This document shows, piece after piece, positions 62,909-64,000 of a DNA stretch of 64,000 nt. The first letter of the stretch is position 1. Every line of letters begins with the position of its first letter. Below the pieces are notes generated by a model that made no database searches, was not told the DNA's origin, and saw only the letters and a program-made list of their open reading frames with translations. This DNA is from Hymenobacter gummosus (GTDB lineage: Bacteria; Bacteroidota; Bacteroidia; Cytophagales; Hymenobacteraceae). Location: assembly GCF_003970915.1 (NCBI RefSeq), contig NZ_RXOF01000013.1:141325-205324 (forward strand), given 5' to 3'. The position numbers and the translations under genes were made by a program.

Positions 62909-63871
62909 ATGCCTGTCTCCAAACGACGCCCCTTCAAACGCCCCCGCCACGTTCCCGCCACCGACTACGAAGTGGTCATCGTCGGGGCCGGAGCCGCGGG
63001 CCTGAGCGCCGCTCTGATTCTGGGCCGTTGCCGCCGCCGCGTGCTGCTCTGCGACGGTGGCCGCACGCGCAATCATTTCTCTCCCGCCGTGCACGGCTTC
63101 CTTTCCCGCGACGGTATCAAGCCCCAGGAATTGCTGCAGCTAGGCCACGGGCAGCTCAAACCCTACGCCACCGTCGAACAGCGCCAGAACTGCGTCAATA
63201 CGGCCTACAAAGACCCCGAAACCGGCACTTTCCACCTCACCCTCGATTCTGGCCGTGAGGTGACCACGCGCAAAATTATTCTCGCCACCGGCGTTACCGA
63301 TATCCTCCCGACCATTGAAGGTATGCACGAGCTCTGGGGCCGCGGCGTCTTGCATTGCCCCTACTGCCACGGCTACGAAATCTGCGACCAGCCCGTCGCC
63401 GTCTACGGCACCGACAAATCCGTCGCCGGCTTCGCCCTCCTCATTAGCCGGTGGTCCAAAAACGTAGCCGTCTGCACCGATGGCTGGACCAGCATGTCCG
63501 AGCACGCCCGTCACCGCCTACAACGGCACGGCATCACTATTCACGAGCAACCCATCCGCCGCTTAGTAGGTAAGCGCAACCACCAGCTTCGCCACGTTGA
63601 GTTCAAAGATGGCAGCATGCTTACGCGTCACGCAATTTTTATCCACCCCAGTCAGAAGCAGCGTAGTGACCTAGCTGCCCAGCTAGGCTGCCGCGTGCTC
63701 CAGCGTAGCGGCGCAGTCTGGGTCGACAAACGAATTCAAACCTCCGTCTTTGGTGTTTATGCCGCCGGCGACACCACTCCAGCGGCTCAGCAAGCATTGG
63801 TAGCGGCGGCGGAAGGGGCGCAAGCGGCCATCAGCTGCAACGAGCAGCTCACGCGGGAGGAGTGCGCGTGA
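62909..63871 (+). CDS. Thioredoxin-reductase-like FAD/NAD(P) oxidoreductase
   Basis: A protein of 320 residues with FAD motif VIVGAGAAGLSAALILG (near 22-40), CDGGRTRNHFSPAVHGFLSRDG, redox pair CPYCHG (near 150), a weak second dinucleotide site around AVYGTDKSVAGFALL and C-terminal FAD motif GVYAAGDTTPAAQQALVAAAEG. The CPYCHG pair and the R-x-R-N ... HGFLxxDG segment resemble the small GliT/HlmI-type dithiol oxidases as much as TrxR (CATCDG). The second nucleotide site lacks a clear GxGxxA, so it may not use NADPH. The substrate is unknown. It is divergent from the beta-helix T9SS gene. Confidence 0.85.
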   Translation: MPVSKRRPFKRPRHVPATDYEVVIVGAGAAGLSAALILGRCRRRVLLCDGGRTRNHFSPAVHGFLSRDGIKPQELLQLGHGQLKPYATVEQRQNCVNTAYKDPETGTFHLTLDSGREVTTRKIILATGVTDILPTIEGMHELWGRGVLHCPYCHGYEICDQPVAVYGTDKSVAGFALLISRWSKNVAVCTDGWTSMSEHARHRLQRHGITIHEQPIRRLVGKRNHQLRHVEFKDGSMLTRHAIFIHPSQKQRSDLAAQLGCRVLQRSGAVWVDKRIQTSVFGVYAAGDTTPAAQQALVAAAEGAQAAISCNEQLTREECA

Positions 63872-64000
63872 GGGCCGGGGCGTCCCGCGCGGCCGGTTGC
63901 GGCCGGGCTCCGGCGCAGGGCCCGCGGGAAACGGGGCCCTTAAACGGCGACAGCCCCGCGGTCCGGGGCTGGACCAGCGGGGCTGGGGCGTGACAAGGTT
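63872..64000. other. GC-rich end of window without recognised gene
   Basis: Contains several short GC hairpins (for example AGCCCCG/CGGGGCT near 63951). No coding or RNA-gene signal that I can support; a feature cut by the window edge cannot be excluded. Confidence 0.3.

Noticed and set aside
63872-64000. Start of an rRNA or tRNA gene at the window end
   Set aside because: GC-rich hairpins are present, but no conserved rRNA or tRNA segment can be identified in the 129 bases available.

Overview
The window looks like the chromosome of a GC-rich Bacteroidota, most likely Hymenobacter or a close relative (Cytophagales, Hymenobacteraceae). Five proteins end in a type IX secretion (T9SS) sorting domain. 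Several promoters match the Bacteroidota -7 box TAnnTTTG. Lineage-typical genes include the TamL/TamB pair, a DUF2795 protein, a carotenoid lycopene cyclase and a DPE2-like 4-alpha-glucanotransferase. The genus is inferred from style, not from a marker gene. No rRNA, tRNA, CRISPR or prophage was recognised.

Layout. 0-10 kb: ettA, DUF349 and DUF2795 proteins, an orphan ABC ATPase, lycopene cyclase, a small hydrolase, a LOG-like protein and a MacB-type permease. 9.5-16.5 kb: queA, ispD, a DUF1800/DUF1501 secreted pair and three small proteins. 16.5-22.3 kb: an SRAP DNA-protein crosslink protein, a hydrolase, a DUF5996 protein, and a divergent oxyR/catalase pair with recognisable control sites. 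22.5-32.3 kb: mainly minus strand, with a T9SS protein, a GH1-like glycosidase, a GMC oxidoreductase with its small subunit, a short-chain dehydrogenase with a histone-H1-like tail, an Old Yellow Enzyme and a PA14-OmpA protein. 32.4-37 kb: a 44-residue protein, a PNGase F-like T9SS protein and a Gly-rich T9SS protein. 37-42.4 kb: a SAM-I riboswitch controlling metH, followed by metF, with a DUF559 endonuclease gene wedged between them. 42.7-55.8 kb: envelope genes (TPR, TonB-C, lipoprotein, barrel, amidase, TamL, TamB). 56-64 kb: malQ, a large beta-helix T9SS protein and a thioredoxin-reductase-like enzyme.

The most unusual material is between the genes. (1) The DUF559 gene is bracketed by two 40-bp GC-rich palindromic elements in inverted orientation, identical at 39 of 40 positions. 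The left copy encodes the last residues of MetH and the right copy lies directly before the metF start codon. A solo copy sits at 58981. (2) At least ten intergenic sites carry fold-back arrays: a degenerate short-period repeat, a short spacer, then the reverse-complement repeat. The repeat unit differs between groups of sites, but the spacers share a CAGAACG-like core. Several arrays run into coding sequence and encode N-termini. (3) Five REP-like inverted pairs (core resembling CTGCTCAGGATGAC) form a second fold-back class. R1 of this class shares the CAGAACGTC end motif with the arrays.

Methionine genes are tied together by the riboswitch and the metH-metF order. OxyR and catalase form a peroxide-response divergon. 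TamB-TamL and the cell-wall amidase form an envelope block. The SDR, small-subunit and GMC genes probably form one operon of sugar or alcohol oxidation.
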